Part shown: positions 13,736-23,101 of the stretch, in pieces
Layout: every line of letters starts with the position of its first letter
Numbering within the stretch: the stretch's first letter is position 1
Assembly: GCA_913057675.1 (NCBI GenBank)
Contig: CAJXOL010000007.1
Coordinates: 1 to 40,847 of the forward strand
Direction of reading: 5' to 3'
From: an uncultured Pseudomonadota bacterium
Lineage (GTDB): Bacteria; Pseudomonadota; Gammaproteobacteria; Burkholderiales; Eutrophovitaceae
Length of the DNA stretch: 40,847 nucleotides
Translations under genes and position numbers: made by a program
The notes under the pieces: generated by a model
Database searches by the model: none
Told to the model about the DNA's origin: nothing
The model's input: the letters and a program-made list of their open reading frames with translations, nothing else

Positions 13736-15355
13736 ATGTTGAATAACAAACGAAACGCATTATTATTTATTTTAAGTCTCCTTGCGCTCGCCTTTCCTAT
13801 GGCCGGTGCAGCGCTTGATCGAACGGATATATCTGGGTTGGCGTCAGAGCATGTAATGGAGCGTCTCAAAGCTATTGATAAGATTGCACGAGTCGGAGAT
13901 TCGGATGCGCTTAGACTACTGAAAGAGCTTCAAAACAGCGAGTTGTTAGTTACCGACACAGGTCAAATTGTTCTGGAAAATGATGATTGGAATGTGATTG
14001 ATGCGATCACATTGGAGATGCTCGACCCTCAGCCCGACACCTATAACACGGTTATTGTTAATAACCGTATGCGGTCCCAGCTCGAGAGCGCGGTGGGCGT
14101 ACTTCAATTGTTATCGGATGATAGGGAAATACGCCTTACCTCAGCGAAGTCTTTACGGGACAATCTATCCCCTTCATTGCTGACTTTTTTAAATAAAGCC
14201 CTCGCTCAGGAATCTGATGAGGAGATCGGGCGAATTTTAAAAGAGAGTCAATCCGTCATTTTGTTGGATAGCCCTGATGAGCAAGAGCGAATCGACGCGG
14301 TTAACTATTTAACGTCGAGCAGTGAACGACGTGTCCGAGAATTGCTAGTAGCTAAATTAGAAAAAAATGAATCAGGTGAATTTGAAGAGCCATCTGCTGA
14401 AGTCAGGGTGGCGATAGAATTCGCTGTCACTGCTATCGATCGGAAACTCACGTTTATCGATTATTTTGGGCGTTTATTTAGCGGGTTATCTCTAGGTAGC
14501 ATTTTACTTCTTGCCGCGATGGGTCTCGCGATTACATATGGACTGCTTGGCGTGATCAATCTTGCTCATGGAGAGATGTTGATGATTGGTGCCTACGCAA
14601 CTTACGTGACACAACAACTGTTTGTTAATTATCTACCAAACTATTTTGACCTATATGTTTTGGCTGCCATTCCGATGGCATTTCTTTCTTCGGCCATCAT
14701 TGGGGTCGTGCTTGAGCGTTCTGTTATTCGTTGGTTATATGGACGTCCACTTGAAACGCTATTGGCTACTTGGGGTATTAGTCTTTTTCTAATTCAGTTG
14801 GTTAGACAGATTTTTGGAGCGCAAAACGTTGAGGTGTCAAACCCAACTTGGTTGTCGGGAGGCGTTGAAGTATGGAATATCGTCATGCCTCTTAACCGTA
14901 TTGCTATTATTGTTTTTGCTGCCTTAGTGCTTATTGGTATTTGGTTGCTGATTAGTCAAACCAGGCTAGGATTATTTATCCGTAGCGTCACACAAAACCG
15001 AAGTATGGCAGCTTGTGTTGGTGTTAATACGGCTAAGGTCGATATGCTTGCATTCGGCTTAGGTTCCGGCATTGCAGGCTTAGCTGGCGTTGCTTTATCT
15101 CAAGTAGGTAATGTCGGACCGGATCTTGGTCAGGCGTACATCATTGATTCATTCATGGTTGTAGTGCTTGGTGGTGTGGGGCAATTAGCTGGAACGGTAT
15201 ATGCGGCGCTCGGTCTTGGAGTGTTCTCCAAATTCATTGAGCCTGGTGTTGGGGCGGTTTTAACTAAAATTATTATCCTCGTATTCATCATCGCTGTTAT
15301 TCAAAAGCGTCCTCAAGGGTTGTTTGCCCTAAAGGGACGTTCCGTGGAGGGATAA
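13736..15355 (+). CDS. urtB: UrtB, urea ABC transporter permease
   Basis: A 539-aa inner-membrane permease of the LivH type. It carries the N-terminal periplasmic extension found in UrtB: a signal-like segment (1-26) and about 210 residues of helical HEAT-like sequence (for example LKAIDKIARVGDSDALRLLKE). From ~245 the transmembrane core begins (GSILLLAAMGLAITYGLLG), with the conserved GLLGVINLAHGEMLMIGAY. The late motif GLGSGIAGLAGVALSQVGNVGP is typical. The next gene starts directly after the stop codon. The ribosome binding site is not obvious. Confidence 0.96.
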   Translation: MLNNKRNALLFILSLLALAFPMAGAALDRTDISGLASEHVMERLKAIDKIARVGDSDALRLLKELQNSELLVTDTGQIVLENDDWNVIDAITLEMLDPQPDTYNTVIVNNRMRSQLESAVGVLQLLSDDREIRLTSAKSLRDNLSPSLLTFLNKALAQESDEEIGRILKESQSVILLDSPDEQERIDAVNYLTSSSERRVRELLVAKLEKNESGEFEEPSAEVRVAIEFAVTAIDRKLTFIDYFGRLFSGLSLGSILLLAAMGLAITYGLLGVINLAHGEMLMIGAYATYVTQQLFVNYLPNYFDLYVLAAIPMAFLSSAIIGVVLERSVIRWLYGRPLETLLATWGISLFLIQLVRQIFGAQNVEVSNPTWLSGGVEVWNIVMPLNRIAIIVFAALVLIGIWLLISQTRLGLFIRSVTQNRSMAACVGVNTAKVDMLAFGLGSGIAGLAGVALSQVGNVGPDLGQAYIIDSFMVVVLGGVGQLAGTVYAALGLGVFSKFIEPGVGAVLTKIIILVFIIAVIQKRPQGLFALKGRSVEG

Positions 15356-16465
15356 ATGCAGTATCAATCAAATATTGAACCGTTATTTTCTAAGCTTGGT
15401 TGGCTTGGATTGATAACATTCGCTGTACTAACTCTTATCGTTGTGCCGTGGATGTATCTCTTTATTCCAGATGGTGGTGCATTTCATATTTCCTCCTACA
15501 CCGTGACGCTAATTGGCAAAATTATGTGTTATTGCATAGTCGCCGTGGCAATGAATTTGATATGGGGTTATGCGGGAATCTTATCCCTTGGCCAAGGTTT
15601 GTTTTTTGCTCTTGGTGGGTATTCTTTTGGGATGTATCTCATGCGGCAAATTGGTCAGGATGGTCAGTATCAGAGCGACCTGCCTGATTTTATGGTTTTT
15701 CTCGATTGGAAAGAATACCCGTTGCATTGGTTAGGCACAGATAGTTTTTTGTGGGCGATCGTGTTAGTCGTCTTAGTTCCTGGAGTTCTGGCCTTCGTAT
15801 TCGGATATTTTGCTTTTCGGTCTCGTATTAAAGGCGTGTATTTTTCAATTATTACTCAAGCCCTCACGTACGCGTTTATGTTGTTATTTTTCCGTAACGA
15901 GACGGGTTTTGGAGGTAATAACGGGTTTACTGACTTTAAACGAATACTGGGTTACTCCCTAACCGATCCAACGATGCGCGCAGCATTGTTTGGACTTAGT
16001 GCATTTTTCTTACTGCTCGTTTTAGTTCTCTCTCGAGTATTGATTAAATCCAAGTTTGGTCGAATATTGACTGCTATTAGAGATTCAGAGTCGCGTCTGA
16101 TGTTTTGCGGCTATGACCCGATTCGTTTTAAACTTTTCATTTGGACGCTCTCTGCGATCATCTGTGGTATCGCGGGTGCTTTATATGTGCCTCAAGTCGG
16201 CATCATCAATCCCAGTGAGATGTCTCCAGCAAATTCTATTGAGATCGCGGTATGGGTGGCTGTCGGTGGGCGAGGTACTATCCTCGGGCCCGTGATAGGT
16301 GCCGCAGCTGTAAATGGCGCTAAGAGTTTCTTCACGCAAGCCTTTCCGGAGTATTGGCTCTTTTTCTTAGGATTACTATTTATTTTAGTAACACTATGCC
16401 TGCCCTTTGGGATAGTCGGTTTGTTTTCTAAATTGAAGAATAAATTCAAAAAAATAGAGAGTTAA
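15356..16465 (+). CDS. urtC: UrtC, urea ABC transporter permease
   Basis: A 369-aa LivM-type permease that pairs with UrtB to form the urea channel. Several transmembrane helices are visible, with the family motif NLIWGYAGILSLGQGLFFALGGY at ~65-87 and FGGNNGFTDF at ~185-194. The motif ICGIAGALYVPQVGIINPSEM is typical of UrtC. The ATG immediately follows the urtB stop (TAA ATG), so translation is coupled. The C-terminus is lysine-rich and probably cytoplasmic. Confidence 0.96.
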   Translation: MQYQSNIEPLFSKLGWLGLITFAVLTLIVVPWMYLFIPDGGAFHISSYTVTLIGKIMCYCIVAVAMNLIWGYAGILSLGQGLFFALGGYSFGMYLMRQIGQDGQYQSDLPDFMVFLDWKEYPLHWLGTDSFLWAIVLVVLVPGVLAFVFGYFAFRSRIKGVYFSIITQALTYAFMLLFFRNETGFGGNNGFTDFKRILGYSLTDPTMRAALFGLSAFFLLLVLVLSRVLIKSKFGRILTAIRDSESRLMFCGYDPIRFKLFIWTLSAIICGIAGALYVPQVGIINPSEMSPANSIEIAVWVAVGGRGTILGPVIGAAAVNGAKSFFTQAFPEYWLFFLGLLFILVTLCLPFGIVGLFSKLKNKFKKIES

Positions 16466-16469
16466 ATCA

Positions 16470-17288
16470 ATGCAAGAAACATTAGGGATGAAAGACTCCA
16501 TTAGAAAAAATACTTTAGGAAGTGTCGCACGGAGAGGGGTCGATACGTCACACGGCCCTATTTTGTATCTTGACGACATTTCCGTAAGTTTCGATGGTTT
16601 TAAAGCATTAAATGCCCTCTCTTTAACAGTAGATGCGGGTGAGCTTAGATGCATTATTGGTCCGAATGGCGCGGGTAAGACCACAATGATGGATGTGATT
16701 ACAGGTAAAACAAAACCCGATTCTGGGACGGTGTTTTTTGGGCAAACACTTGATCTAAGTAGAATGAATGAACCTCAAATCGCATCTGCTGGGATCGGCC
16801 GTAAATTCCAAAAACCAACGGTTTTCGAGAATCACACAGTATTCGAAAATTTAGAGTTAGCCATGCAGTACGATAAGCGGGTTTGGGTTAGTCTCTTCGC
16901 TAAAAGAAAAAAATCACAGATAAAAAAAATTACTGAAACGATGGAAATTATAGACTTAGTTAATCAGGCAGGGCGATTGGCTGGGTTGCTTTCGCATGGG
17001 CAGAAACAGTGGCTTGAAATTGGCATGCTGCTGATGCAAGAGCCAAAACTTTTATTGCTGGATGAACCAGTAGCAGGGATGACAGATGACGAGACTGCGA
17101 AAACAGCGAAGCTTTTCAAGTCTCTCGCAGGAGAGCGCTCGTTAGTGGTTGTTGAACATGATATGGAGTTTGTTGCGGAGATTGCATCGACAGTCACCGT
17201 TTTACACGAAGGTGCAGTGTTAGCCGAGGGTCGCATGGAGGACGTGCAATCGAATGATCGTGTGATTGAAGTCTATTTGGGGCGTTAA
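16470..17288 (+). CDS. urtD: UrtD, urea ABC transporter ATPase
   Basis: A 272-aa ABC ATPase, LivG type, powering urea import. Walker A is GPNGAGKT (near residue 65), the ABC signature is LSHGQKQWLEIGML, and Walker B is LLLLDEPVAGM. The motif GIGRKFQKPTVFENHTVFEN marks UrtD rather than a generic LivG. The N-terminus has ~25 extra residues before the ATPase core, so the true start could be slightly downstream. The gene follows urtC with a 4-nt gap. Confidence 0.96.
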   Translation: MQETLGMKDSIRKNTLGSVARRGVDTSHGPILYLDDISVSFDGFKALNALSLTVDAGELRCIIGPNGAGKTTMMDVITGKTKPDSGTVFFGQTLDLSRMNEPQIASAGIGRKFQKPTVFENHTVFENLELAMQYDKRVWVSLFAKRKKSQIKKITETMEIIDLVNQAGRLAGLLSHGQKQWLEIGMLLMQEPKLLLLDEPVAGMTDDETAKTAKLFKSLAGERSLVVVEHDMEFVAEIASTVTVLHEGAVLAEGRMEDVQSNDRVIEVYLGR

Positions 17289-17291
17289 ATT

Positions 17292-17990
17292 ATGTTAGAA
17301 GTTAAAAATATTAATCAATATTATGGCTCTAGCCATACTCTGAAAAATGTGAGTTTCACAGTGCCCACTGGGGCTGTAACGACTTTACTAGGTAGAAATG
17401 GAGTTGGTAAAACTACACTTCTCAACTGTTTGATGGGGGTTTTAGAGACGACAAGTGGAACGATTCATATCAATGGTTCAGATGTCACAGGACAACCATC
17501 TTATGTTCGAGCTCGTCAAGGTGTTGGTTATGTGCCGCAGGGGAGAGAAATATTTTCGCGATTGACAGTTGAGGAAAATTTATTAATGGGCCTTGCGACA
17601 AAATCTAAAGGAGCGTTATCGGACCTGCCGCATGAAATATTTGATATGTTCCCAGTTTTAAATGAAATGCTCCATCGGCGTGGAGGGGACTTATCTGGTG
17701 GGCAGCAGCAGCAACTAGCGATAGGTAGGGCACTCGCGATGTCACCAAACACTTTGATTCTTGATGAGCCTACCGAGGGTATTCAGCCATCGATTATCAA
17801 AGATATTGGTAATGCGATTCGCTTGTTAGCTGCGCGGGGTGATATGGCCATCTTATTGGTGGAGCAATATTATGATTTTGCAAAAGATCTTGCCGATCAT
17901 TACATTATTCTTCAACGCGGGGAAGTCATCAAGTCGGGTTTGGGTGAAGACATGGATGCTGATAATGTTAGACATTATTTATCAGTATGA
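17292..17990 (+). CDS. urtE: UrtE, urea ABC transporter ATPase
   Basis: A 232-aa ABC ATPase, LivF type, partner of UrtD. Walker A is GRNGVGKT (residues ~34-41), the signature is LSGGQQQQLAIGRAL, and Walker B is LILDEPTEGIQPS. The stretch GVGYVPQGREIFSRLTVEENL is typical of UrtE. It starts 3 nt after urtD, and its stop overlaps the ureD start codon as ATGA, directly coupling import genes to urease genes. Confidence 0.96.
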   Translation: MLEVKNINQYYGSSHTLKNVSFTVPTGAVTTLLGRNGVGKTTLLNCLMGVLETTSGTIHINGSDVTGQPSYVRARQGVGYVPQGREIFSRLTVEENLLMGLATKSKGALSDLPHEIFDMFPVLNEMLHRRGGDLSGGQQQQLAIGRALAMSPNTLILDEPTEGIQPSIIKDIGNAIRLLAARGDMAILLVEQYYDFAKDLADHYIILQRGEVIKSGLGEDMDADNVRHYLSV

Positions 17991-18823
17991 ACTTAACAGA
18001 TAGTCCATCACCTTCTTGGTTTGCGGATTTGCAACTTGCTTTTGGTTTTCGTGAGGGCAGGACGGCAATGATCCGAAATAAACACGAGGGACCACTTGTC
18101 GTTCAAAAAGCGCTGTACCCAGAAGGCCCTGAGCTTTGTCAAATCTTGATTGTCCATCCTCCAGGAGGTATTGCTGGTGGTGATGAATTAAGGGTTAGTT
18201 GCGATTTGGATGTGGGAGCTAGGGTTCAACTAACTACTCCCGGTGCTACAAAGTGGTATGAAAGTTTCGATAGTCCCTCAAAACAATTCATAACTCTAAA
18301 CCTGGCTGCAGCGAGTATCTGTGAGTGGCTTCCGCAGGAGAATATTATCTTTAATAGATGCTTGGTCGATGTTGTAACAGAGGTCAATGTTGAGTCAGGT
18401 GCTATTTTTGTCGGCTGGGATTTCTATTCGTTAGGTCGTCACGTAAAACATGCCCCTCTCTTACATGGTCAACTCAAGCAAAAAACTAAAATCTTAATTG
18501 ATGGTATTCCAATATTTACGGAGCGTACGCTTTTTGACCCAGATCGCTTAATGGATGGTCCTGGAATTTTGGATGGATATTCCAATTACGGAACAATGTT
18601 CATTGTTGGTTTAGATCAGAATCCTGCGCTAATTGAAGATTTAAGAAAGATCGCCGAAGGTGAAATGCATTGCGCTTTAACTTGGTTGGATGGGGTATTA
18701 ATCGCGCGATGGGTAGGGGCAGACATCGAGGCTGGGCGCGATATTTTCACAGCGATATGGGCGAGGTTACGACCGGTTTATTTTCTGCGTCCGGCTGTTA
18801 AGCCTCGAATTTGGAATACTTAA
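17987..18823 (+). CDS. ureD: UreD (UreH) urease accessory protein
   Basis: A 278-aa scaffold protein that binds apo-urease and recruits UreF and UreG for nickel delivery. Conserved blocks are GREGRTAMIRNKHEGPLVVQKALYPEG-like (residues ~18-45), LIVHPPGGIAGGDEL (~52-66), TPGATKWYES (~82-91) and EWLPQENIIFN (~110-120). The start ATG overlaps the urtE stop by 4 nt. As usual ureD precedes ureABC. Confidence 0.96.
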   Translation: MNLTDSPSPSWFADLQLAFGFREGRTAMIRNKHEGPLVVQKALYPEGPELCQILIVHPPGGIAGGDELRVSCDLDVGARVQLTTPGATKWYESFDSPSKQFITLNLAAASICEWLPQENIIFNRCLVDVVTEVNVESGAIFVGWDFYSLGRHVKHAPLLHGQLKQKTKILIDGIPIFTERTLFDPDRLMDGPGILDGYSNYGTMFIVGLDQNPALIEDLRKIAEGEMHCALTWLDGVLIARWVGADIEAGRDIFTAIWARLRPVYFLRPAVKPRIWNT

Positions 18824-18850
18824 TGCGTAATAATTGAATGAGGTGATTCA

Positions 18851-19153
18851 ATGAATTTAACTCCGAGAGAGAAAGATAAATTATTAATTTTTACTGCGAG
18901 TTTGCTGGCGGAAAGACGCCTCAAAAAAGGGTTGCTTCTGAATTATCCAGAGGCTGTAGCCTATATTTCTGCAGAGATCATGGAGGGTGCGCGAGAAGGC
19001 AGAACTGTAGCGGATTTAATGTCATACGGTGCAACATTGTTGGCGCGCTCCCAGGTGATGGAGGGGGTGCCAGAGATGATCCCAGAGATTCAGGTCGAGG
19101 CGACCTTCCCCGATGGGACCAAGTTAGTAACCGTTCATCAACCGATTGTTTGA
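18851..19153 (+). CDS. ureA: Urease gamma subunit UreA
   Basis: A 100-aa gamma subunit of the three-part bacterial urease, which hydrolyses urea to ammonia and carbamate in the cytoplasm. The sequence is canonical throughout: [14 protein letters not shown] at the start, [19 protein letters not shown], and [18 protein letters not shown] near the end. The length matches the family (100). GAGGTG lies upstream of the ATG at a suitable distance. Confidence 0.97.
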   Translation: MNLTPREKDKLLIFTASLLAERRLKKGLLLNYPEAVAYISAEIMEGAREGRTVADLMSYGATLLARSQVMEGVPEMIPEIQVEATFPDGTKLVTVHQPIV

Positions 19154-19163
19154 GGAACTAAGC

Positions 19164-19472
19164 ATGATACCTGGAGAAATTGAGACCTTGGAAGGTGATA
19201 TAGAAATTAACCAAAATAGGACGTTAGTCACCATCATCGTATGTAACGCTGGAGATCGGCCGATTCAAGTGGGCTCTCACTATCATTTTTACGAAACCAA
19301 CTCAGCGCTCGAATTTGATCGGGAGCAAAGTAGGGGATTTCGTTTAAATGTTGCAGCTGGTACAGCTGTTCGATTTGAGCCAGGTCAAAAGAGAACGGTT
19401 GAGCTAGTCGCGTTTGGGGGAGATCGAAAAGTTTTTGGATTTAGGGGTCTGGTAATGGGAGATTTGACATGA
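19164..19472 (+). CDS. ureB: Urease beta subunit UreB
   Basis: A 102-aa beta subunit of urease. Typical features are [16 protein letters not shown] at the start, the motif [16 protein letters not shown], and a C-terminal [10 protein letters not shown]. The frame is open from a TTG at 19146 inside ureA, but ATG 19164 matches the family N-terminus and has GAGGAA about 7 nt upstream. Its stop overlaps the ureC ATG (ATGA). Confidence 0.97.
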   Translation: MIPGEIETLEGDIEINQNRTLVTIIVCNAGDRPIQVGSHYHFYETNSALEFDREQSRGFRLNVAAGTAVRFEPGQKRTVELVAFGGDRKVFGFRGLVMGDLT

Positions 19473-21175
19473 CTAATAAAATCGATCGTCGCGCTTATGC
19501 GGAGATGTTTGGCCCAACGGTTGGCGATCGTGTGCGTTTGGCGGACACCGATTTATGGATTGAGGTCGAAGAAGATAAGACGATACCAGGGGAGGAAGTT
19601 AAGTTTGGTGGTGGGAAAGTCATTCGTGACGGAATGGGACAGGGTCAGAGACCTGCCGACGCGGTTGCGGACACAGTCATTACGAATGCTTTAATTGTTG
19701 ACCATACGGGAATTATCAAAGCTGATATTGCGATAAAGGATGGTCGTATCAGTGGAATTGGTAAAGCAGGTAACCCAGATGTGCAACCAGGAGTTGACAT
19801 CGTGATTGGTGCGGCGACGGAAATTATTGCAGGCGAGGGCTCTATCGTAACTGCTGGGGGAGTTGACGCTCATATTCATTTTATTTGTCCGCAACAGATT
19901 GAAGAAGCATTGTCTTCCGGTGTCACTACGATGTTAGGCGGCGGAACAGGACCTGCTACGGGTACAAATGCTACAACTTGTACGCCTGGTCCTTGGCACA
20001 TTTCGAGGATGCTTCAATCGGCTGATGCGTTTCCTATGAACCTAGGGTTCATGGGTAAAGGGAACGCGAGTTTACCACTGCCGTTGGAGGAACAAATCGC
20101 AGCGGGTGCTATGGGCCTGAAGTTACATGAGGATTGGGGCACCACGCCTGCGTCCATTGATAATTGCTTAACGGTAGCAGACGCCTCAGATGTTCAGGTT
20201 GCAATTCATACCGACACCTTGAATGAGTCAGGGTTTGTGGAGGATACCCTCGCTGCATTTAAGGACAGAGTCATACACACGTACCATACAGAGGGTGCGG
20301 GTGGAGGTCATGCTCCCGATATCATTAAAGCGTGTGGTTTTGCCAACGTCTTACCTTCTTCTACTAATCCGACACGCCCGTATACCGTCAATACAATAGA
20401 CGAACATTTAGACATGTTGATGGTTTGCCACCATCTGGATCCAGCAATCGCAGAAGATGTTGCTTTTGCAGAATCGAGAATACGTCGTGAAACAATCGCA
20501 GCTGAAGACGTACTGCATGATTTGGGCGCGTTCAGCATGATAGCGAGTGATTCACAGGCCATGGGTCGAGTCGGAGAGGTTATTTGTCGGACGTGGCAGA
20601 CGGCTCATAAAATGAAAGTTCAACGGGGCCCATTGCCTGAGGACTCTGATCGGTCTGATAATTTTCGCGTAAAGCGTTACGTGTCGAAATACACTATAAA
20701 TCCAGCAATTACTCATGGTGTTGCTCATGAGGTTGGTTCGATAGAAGTCGGCAAGTTAGCTGATATTGTGCTTTGGAAGCCGGCTTTTTTTGGCGTAAAA
20801 CCCTCTATGATCTTAAAGGGAGGCGTTATTGCAATGTCCCTTATGGGGGACCCCAATGCCTCTATCCCTACGCCTCAACCGGTTCATTATCGATATATGT
20901 TCGGTGCTTATGGTGGGTCTATGAGTCACTCCTCGGTTACATTTGTTTCTCAAGCGGCTATTGATTCTAACGTTCGGGGCCAATTAAATCTGAATAAACG
21001 TCTTGTTCCAGTTCGTAATACGAGGACGATCTCCAAGGCATCAATGATTTTGAATACACTCCAGCCAAAAATAGAGGTTGATCCGCAAAATTATCATGTT
21101 TATGCGGATGGTGAATTGCTAACGTGTGAGCCAGCTACAGTACTGCCGCTGGCGCAGCGATACTTCTTGTTTTAA
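19469..21175 (+). CDS. ureC: Urease alpha subunit UreC (catalytic)
   Basis: A 568-aa catalytic subunit with a bi-nickel centre. All ligands are present: H135 and H137 (DAHIHF), the carbamylated lysine K218 (GLKLHEDWG), H247 (IHTDTLNE), H273 ([10 protein letters not shown]) and D361 (SDSQAMGR). The mobile flap carries C320 and H321/H322 (MVCHHLD). Length matches bacterial UreC (567-570). Nothing suggests inactivation. It overlaps ureB by 4 nt and is followed by ureE after 3 nt. Confidence 0.98.
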   Translation: MTNKIDRRAYAEMFGPTVGDRVRLADTDLWIEVEEDKTIPGEEVKFGGGKVIRDGMGQGQRPADAVADTVITNALIVDHTGIIKADIAIKDGRISGIGKAGNPDVQPGVDIVIGAATEIIAGEGSIVTAGGVDAHIHFICPQQIEEALSSGVTTMLGGGTGPATGTNATTCTPGPWHISRMLQSADAFPMNLGFMGKGNASLPLPLEEQIAAGAMGLKLHEDWGTTPASIDNCLTVADASDVQVAIHTDTLNESGFVEDTLAAFKDRVIHTYHTEGAGGGHAPDIIKACGFANVLPSSTNPTRPYTVNTIDEHLDMLMVCHHLDPAIAEDVAFAESRIRRETIAAEDVLHDLGAFSMIASDSQAMGRVGEVICRTWQTAHKMKVQRGPLPEDSDRSDNFRVKRYVSKYTINPAITHGVAHEVGSIEVGKLADIVLWKPAFFGVKPSMILKGGVIAMSLMGDPNASIPTPQPVHYRYMFGAYGGSMSHSSVTFVSQAAIDSNVRGQLNLNKRLVPVRNTRTISKASMILNTLQPKIEVDPQNYHVYADGELLTCEPATVLPLAQRYFLF

Positions 21176-21178
21176 ATC

Positions 21179-21694
21179 ATGTTGGTTATTACAAAACGAG
21201 CAGACACTACCTCAACCGTGGATGTCGAAGTTTCACTTACGTTTGATGTGAGAAAAAAATCTCGATTTAAGACATTTAGTGTCGACGGCGAAGAAGTGGG
21301 TATATTTCTGGAGCGGGGTGCAATCCTTTCCGATGGTGATTGTTTAATGAGTGAGGATGGGAGAGTAGTCCGAGTTGTCGCTAAGGATGAATCACTGCTT
21401 CAGATCAAGCGGGGATCATCACGATCTCTTGCGCAGCTTGCATATCACCTTGGTAATCGTCACGTCTCAATAGAGATTGACGTGGATTCATTAAGTATTG
21501 CGTACGATCAGGTTTTGAAAGATATGGTTGAAGGTTTGGGTGCTCAAACGCTAGCAGTTACGGCTCCATTTCATCCCGAAAGTGGAGCCTACGGTGGTGG
21601 ACACAGTCATGGATCAGAGCATGGAAAAGGTCGAGGACCAATTATTCATGAATTCCCCCCTTTGACCGATTTGAGTGTCGATGATGACGCGTAA
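21179..21694 (+). CDS. ureE: UreE urease nickel metallochaperone
   Basis: A 171-aa nickel chaperone that passes Ni2+ to UreG. The N-terminal peptide-binding domain contains DVRKKSRFKT and ILSDGDCL; the metal-binding domain contains LAYHLGNRHVSIEID. The C-terminus has a modest His-rich tail (HPESGAYGGGHSHGSEHG), shorter than in Klebsiella. The start is 3 nt after ureC. Its end overlaps the beginning of ureF. Confidence 0.95.
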   Translation: MLVITKRADTTSTVDVEVSLTFDVRKKSRFKTFSVDGEEVGIFLERGAILSDGDCLMSEDGRVVRVVAKDESLLQIKRGSSRSLAQLAYHLGNRHVSIEIDVDSLSIAYDQVLKDMVEGLGAQTLAVTAPFHPESGAYGGGHSHGSEHGKGRGPIIHEFPPLTDLSVDDDA

Positions 21695-22364
21695 CAATTT
21701 GATGAATATGCTGAGGCTTTCTAGCCAATCTTTACCTACCGGGGCGTTCAGTTATTCTCAGGGAATGGAGTGGTTGGTAGATACGCAACGAATTCATAAT
21801 GAGTCAACAGTGTACGAGTGGGTCGCATCAATCCTTCTAGGGCCATATGCAAACTATGAGCTGCCTATTCTGCGAGAGATGTTTGATGCTTGGAATCGTG
21901 TTGATCATCAAGCTATTGAAGTCCTTAATCTGGATTATCTGAGCTCTAGAGAGACCGTTGAGATACAAAAAGAGACGTTGCAGATGGGATACGCTATTCG
22001 GGCTGTCATCCGGGAAATGGACACTACTTCTAATCACTCAACTCAATTCTTATCGCAATTAGATAATTTAAGTTTCCCTATTGGATTCTCTTTTTGCTGT
22101 AATCAAAATGGTTTATCGGTCGATGAAATGCTGACGAGTTATGTGTGGTCTTTCATTGAGAATCAGATTCTTGTTGCCATAAAGGCAGTGCCGCTTGGGC
22201 AGAGTGCCGGCCAGAGACTTTTGAATGTGCTGATACCTGCAGGGGACGAGGCAGTTCAGATATCACTCTTGGTCGATATAAATGATTGGTCAAATTTTTC
22301 GCCATTACAGGCTATAGCAAGTGCGAAACACGAAACGCAGTATTCGAGGTTGTTTAGATCGTGA
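21681..22364 (+). CDS. ureF: UreF urease accessory protein
   Basis: A ~227-aa all-helical protein that binds UreD and gates nickel transfer from UreG. The family motif LRLSSQSLPTGAFSYSQGME is near the N-terminus, with VDEMLTSYVWSFIENQILVAIKAVPLGQ at ~150 and PLGQSAGQRLL. Several starts are possible: GTG 21675, ATG 21681, 21684, 21702 or 21708. I chose 21681; all overlap or abut the ureE stop (21694). The product is slightly divergent but complete. Confidence 0.93.
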   Translation: MMTRNNLMNMLRLSSQSLPTGAFSYSQGMEWLVDTQRIHNESTVYEWVASILLGPYANYELPILREMFDAWNRVDHQAIEVLNLDYLSSRETVEIQKETLQMGYAIRAVIREMDTTSNHSTQFLSQLDNLSFPIGFSFCCNQNGLSVDEMLTSYVWSFIENQILVAIKAVPLGQSAGQRLLNVLIPAGDEAVQISLLVDINDWSNFSPLQAIASAKHETQYSRLFRS

Positions 22365-22397
22365 CACTAATAAATATAAATGAATAGGAGTGATTTT

Positions 22398-23018
22398 ATG
22401 GCGTCTTCCCCTTTAAGAGTTGGTATTGGTGGTCCCGTTGGATCAGGTAAAACTGCCTTAACTTTAGCTTTGTGTAGGGGCATGAGAGACAAATACGAGA
22501 TTGCAGTGGTCACTAACGATATCTACACGAAAGAAGATGCTGATTTTTTGGTACGCAACGGTGCGCTCACTCCAGATCGGATCATAGGAGTCGAGACGGG
22601 TGGTTGCCCGCATACGGCGATTCGTGAGGACGCGTCTATTAATCTCGAAGCTGTGGGGCGCCTTAGCAACCGCTTCGATTTAGATGCTGTTTTTATTGAA
22701 AGTGGCGGTGATAATTTGGCCGCTACATTTTCGCCTGAATTGTCTGATTTAACAATTTATGTCATTGATGTATCTGCTGGAGAAAAAATACCTAGAAAGG
22801 GTGGTCCAGGCATCACCAAGTCAGACTTGTTGGTCATAAATAAGATAGATTTAGCTCCGATGGTCGGAGCTTCTCTCGAAGTGATGGAGAGAGACGCGCT
22901 TAGGATGCGGGGTGATAAACCATTTATTTTTAGCAACTTGAAAATAGATCAAGGATTAGCCGAGATAACTGAGTTCGTTGTTGAGGAAGGTATGCTTGGT
23001 CGGTTGCAACGGGTTTAG
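22398..23018 (+). CDS. ureG: UreG urease GTPase
   Basis: A 206-aa SIMIBI GTPase that provides energy for nickel insertion. The P-loop GGPVGSGKT is at 11-19, the nickel-binding CPH motif at C70-H72 ([14 protein letters not shown]), then [15 protein letters not shown], and the guanine-specificity motif NKIDLAP. ATG 22398 is preferred over 22380 because TAGGAG lies 7-8 nt before it. It is the last gene of the urea operon; the next gene has its own strong ribosome binding site after an 83-bp gap. Confidence 0.97.
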   Translation: MASSPLRVGIGGPVGSGKTALTLALCRGMRDKYEIAVVTNDIYTKEDADFLVRNGALTPDRIIGVETGGCPHTAIREDASINLEAVGRLSNRFDLDAVFIESGGDNLAATFSPELSDLTIYVIDVSAGEKIPRKGGPGITKSDLLVINKIDLAPMVGASLEVMERDALRMRGDKPFIFSNLKIDQGLAEITEFVVEEGMLGRLQRV

Positions 23019-23101
23019 CGTGTAAAACTTATCAACATCACTGGCATGAAAGTTTAAAGTGGTCGTAGTACTATCTTGATATCACAACTAGGAGGGTTCT
23101 C

